Below are positions 5,338 to 5,840 of a stretch of DNA of 5,840 bases, piece by piece. Position numbers and translations under genes: made by a program. The notes beneath the pieces were generated by a model that did no database searches, was not told the origin of the DNA, and saw only the letters and a program-made list of their open reading frames with translations. This DNA is from Gammaproteobacteria bacterium. GTDB lineage: Bacteria; Pseudomonadota; Gammaproteobacteria; Arenicellales; Poriferihabitantaceae. The DNA is taken from NCBI GenBank assembly GCA_024679435.1, contig JAIBDK010000160.1, positions 1-5,840 of the forward strand, in the 5' to 3' direction. Positions within the stretch are counted from its first letter, which is position 1, and each line of letters starts with the position of its first letter.

Positions 5338-5544
5338 ATGAGAATGTATCCACTTCCAAATGGCAAGTACTTAAATCCGTTATTGGTCACCTGTTGTTAC
5401 ACGGTCCAGATTGAAAAGAACATTTTTCAATCTGTTTATGAAATAGATAATGATTATCAGGTTTTGTGCTCTCACGAGACTTTTGATGAGGCCAATAAGG
5501 ATGTATTGGATTTTGTTAAATTCTGCGAAAAAAATAAGGATTAA
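5338..5544 (+). CDS. Orphan 68-residue protein, divergent from the fusion gene
   Basis: I do not recognise a named family. The start MRMYPLPNGKYLNPLLVT is followed by alternating hydrophobic and polar stretches (VQIEKNIFQSVYEI, YQVLCSHETF) and a final acidic helix (DEANKDVLDFVKFCEKNK). This suggests a small strand-rich domain with a C-terminal helix, a layout I have seen in many short proteins with an NG-x-x-x-NP N-terminus. There is no signal peptide or membrane helix. It has four cysteines, two of them adjacent (CC at 19-20). GGGA lies 8 bases before the ATG at 5338. The gene is visibly richer in A and T than the genes on either side, which may mean separate acquisition. It converges on the DUF2784 gene with a 43-base gap in which I see no clear terminator. 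Confidence 0.65.
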   Translation: MRMYPLPNGKYLNPLLVTCCYTVQIEKNIFQSVYEIDNDYQVLCSHETFDEANKDVLDFVKFCEKNKD

Positions 5545-5587
5545 GGATCCTCAAGATTCGGGCCGCGACTCAGTTTTATAGACGCTA

Positions 5588-5840
5588 TTACTCAACAGGT
5601 GTCCTGCGCCAAACGAGGACATAGATGATGACATTGATGAGCAACACCGCCAGGCCGAGCTGGACTTGTATTTCAGAGGTCAGCCCTGACGGGTAAACCA
5701 ACGGCACCAGGTAGTGGCCGATAAAATCACCCTCGTAACCACTGGTACCGGCTGCAATCCGCAGGTCGTTTTCCAGGTAGGTCAAAGGACAAACCCAGCC
5801 CTGAAATTCGATGAGAATACCCCAAAAGGCACAAGGGATA
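5588..5840 (-). CDS. DUF2784 family membrane protein, C-terminal part
   Basis: The gene runs off the right edge, so only the last 84 codons are visible. The frame reads through the TTG at 5785 up to the edge as IPCAFWGILIEFQGWVCP and onward. GWVCPLTYLEN, GYEGDFIGHYLVPLVYP and GLTSEIQVQLGL are the hallmark segments of the DUF2784 family, a small integral membrane protein of about 120-130 residues. The last helix is LGLAVLLINVIIYVLVW, ending in the charged WRRTPVE. Calling this a 65-residue protein from the TTG would be wrong, because the conserved GWVCP segment lies before it. The function of DUF2784 is unknown to me. About one third of the protein, including the first helices and the start, lies outside the window. 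Confidence 0.85.
   Translation of the reverse strand, partial: IPCAFWGILIEFQGWVCPLTYLENDLRIAAGTSGYEGDFIGHYLVPLVYPSGLTSEIQVQLGLAVLLINVIIYVLVWRRTPVE

Overview
The window looks like chromosomal DNA of a Gram-negative bacterium with mid-range GC, most likely an aquatic gammaproteobacterium. This rests on the types of protein families present, on a short dispersed repeat with a gammaproteobacterial or alphaproteobacterial flavour, and on an IS30-type remnant. No rRNA, tRNA or taxon-specific marker is present, so the assignment is an inference. Gene density is low for bacteria. Three well-supported longer genes, one gene cut by the right edge and two orphan small genes are separated by long, repeat- and hairpin-rich spacers.

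Left part (1-1276). A minus-strand gene for a small membrane-anchored protein (43-504) is preceded by a leader hairpin and, further upstream, a near-perfect 18-bp palindrome. Next is the left end and N-terminal third of an IS30-family element (746 to about 1262). Its transposase keeps its helix-turn-helix region but has lost the whole DDE catalytic domain and the right end.

Middle (1277-3236). A minus-strand gene encodes an exported protein with GEQH and YGNYHLYHG motifs, of the EreA/ChaN-like superfamily. Upstream of it lie about 700 bases with no convincing gene. They hold several degenerate copies of a short imperfectly palindromic repeat that also occurs at the extreme left edge.

Small-gene region (3109-3623). 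A perfect TATAAT box is followed by a leader with three consecutive hairpins, the last an 18-bp perfect palindrome just before a strong ribosome binding site. They precede a 70-residue orphan gene. Downstream are further inverted repeats, one of which ends on the stop codon of the next gene.

Right part (3622-5840). The most recognisable gene (minus strand) encodes a fusion of two CDGSH [2Fe-2S] domains with the FMN/[3Fe-4S] synthase domain of glutamate synthase. It has neither a glutamine amidotransferase domain nor an NADPH domain. A 68-residue orphan gene is transcribed divergently from it, and the C-terminal 84 codons of a DUF2784 membrane protein run off the right edge.

No operon or defence, phage or biosynthetic cluster is evident; the genes look like independent transcription units. 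The two points most worth following are the hairpin-laden leader of the 70-residue gene and the CDGSH-glutamate synthase fusion with its divergent orphan partner.
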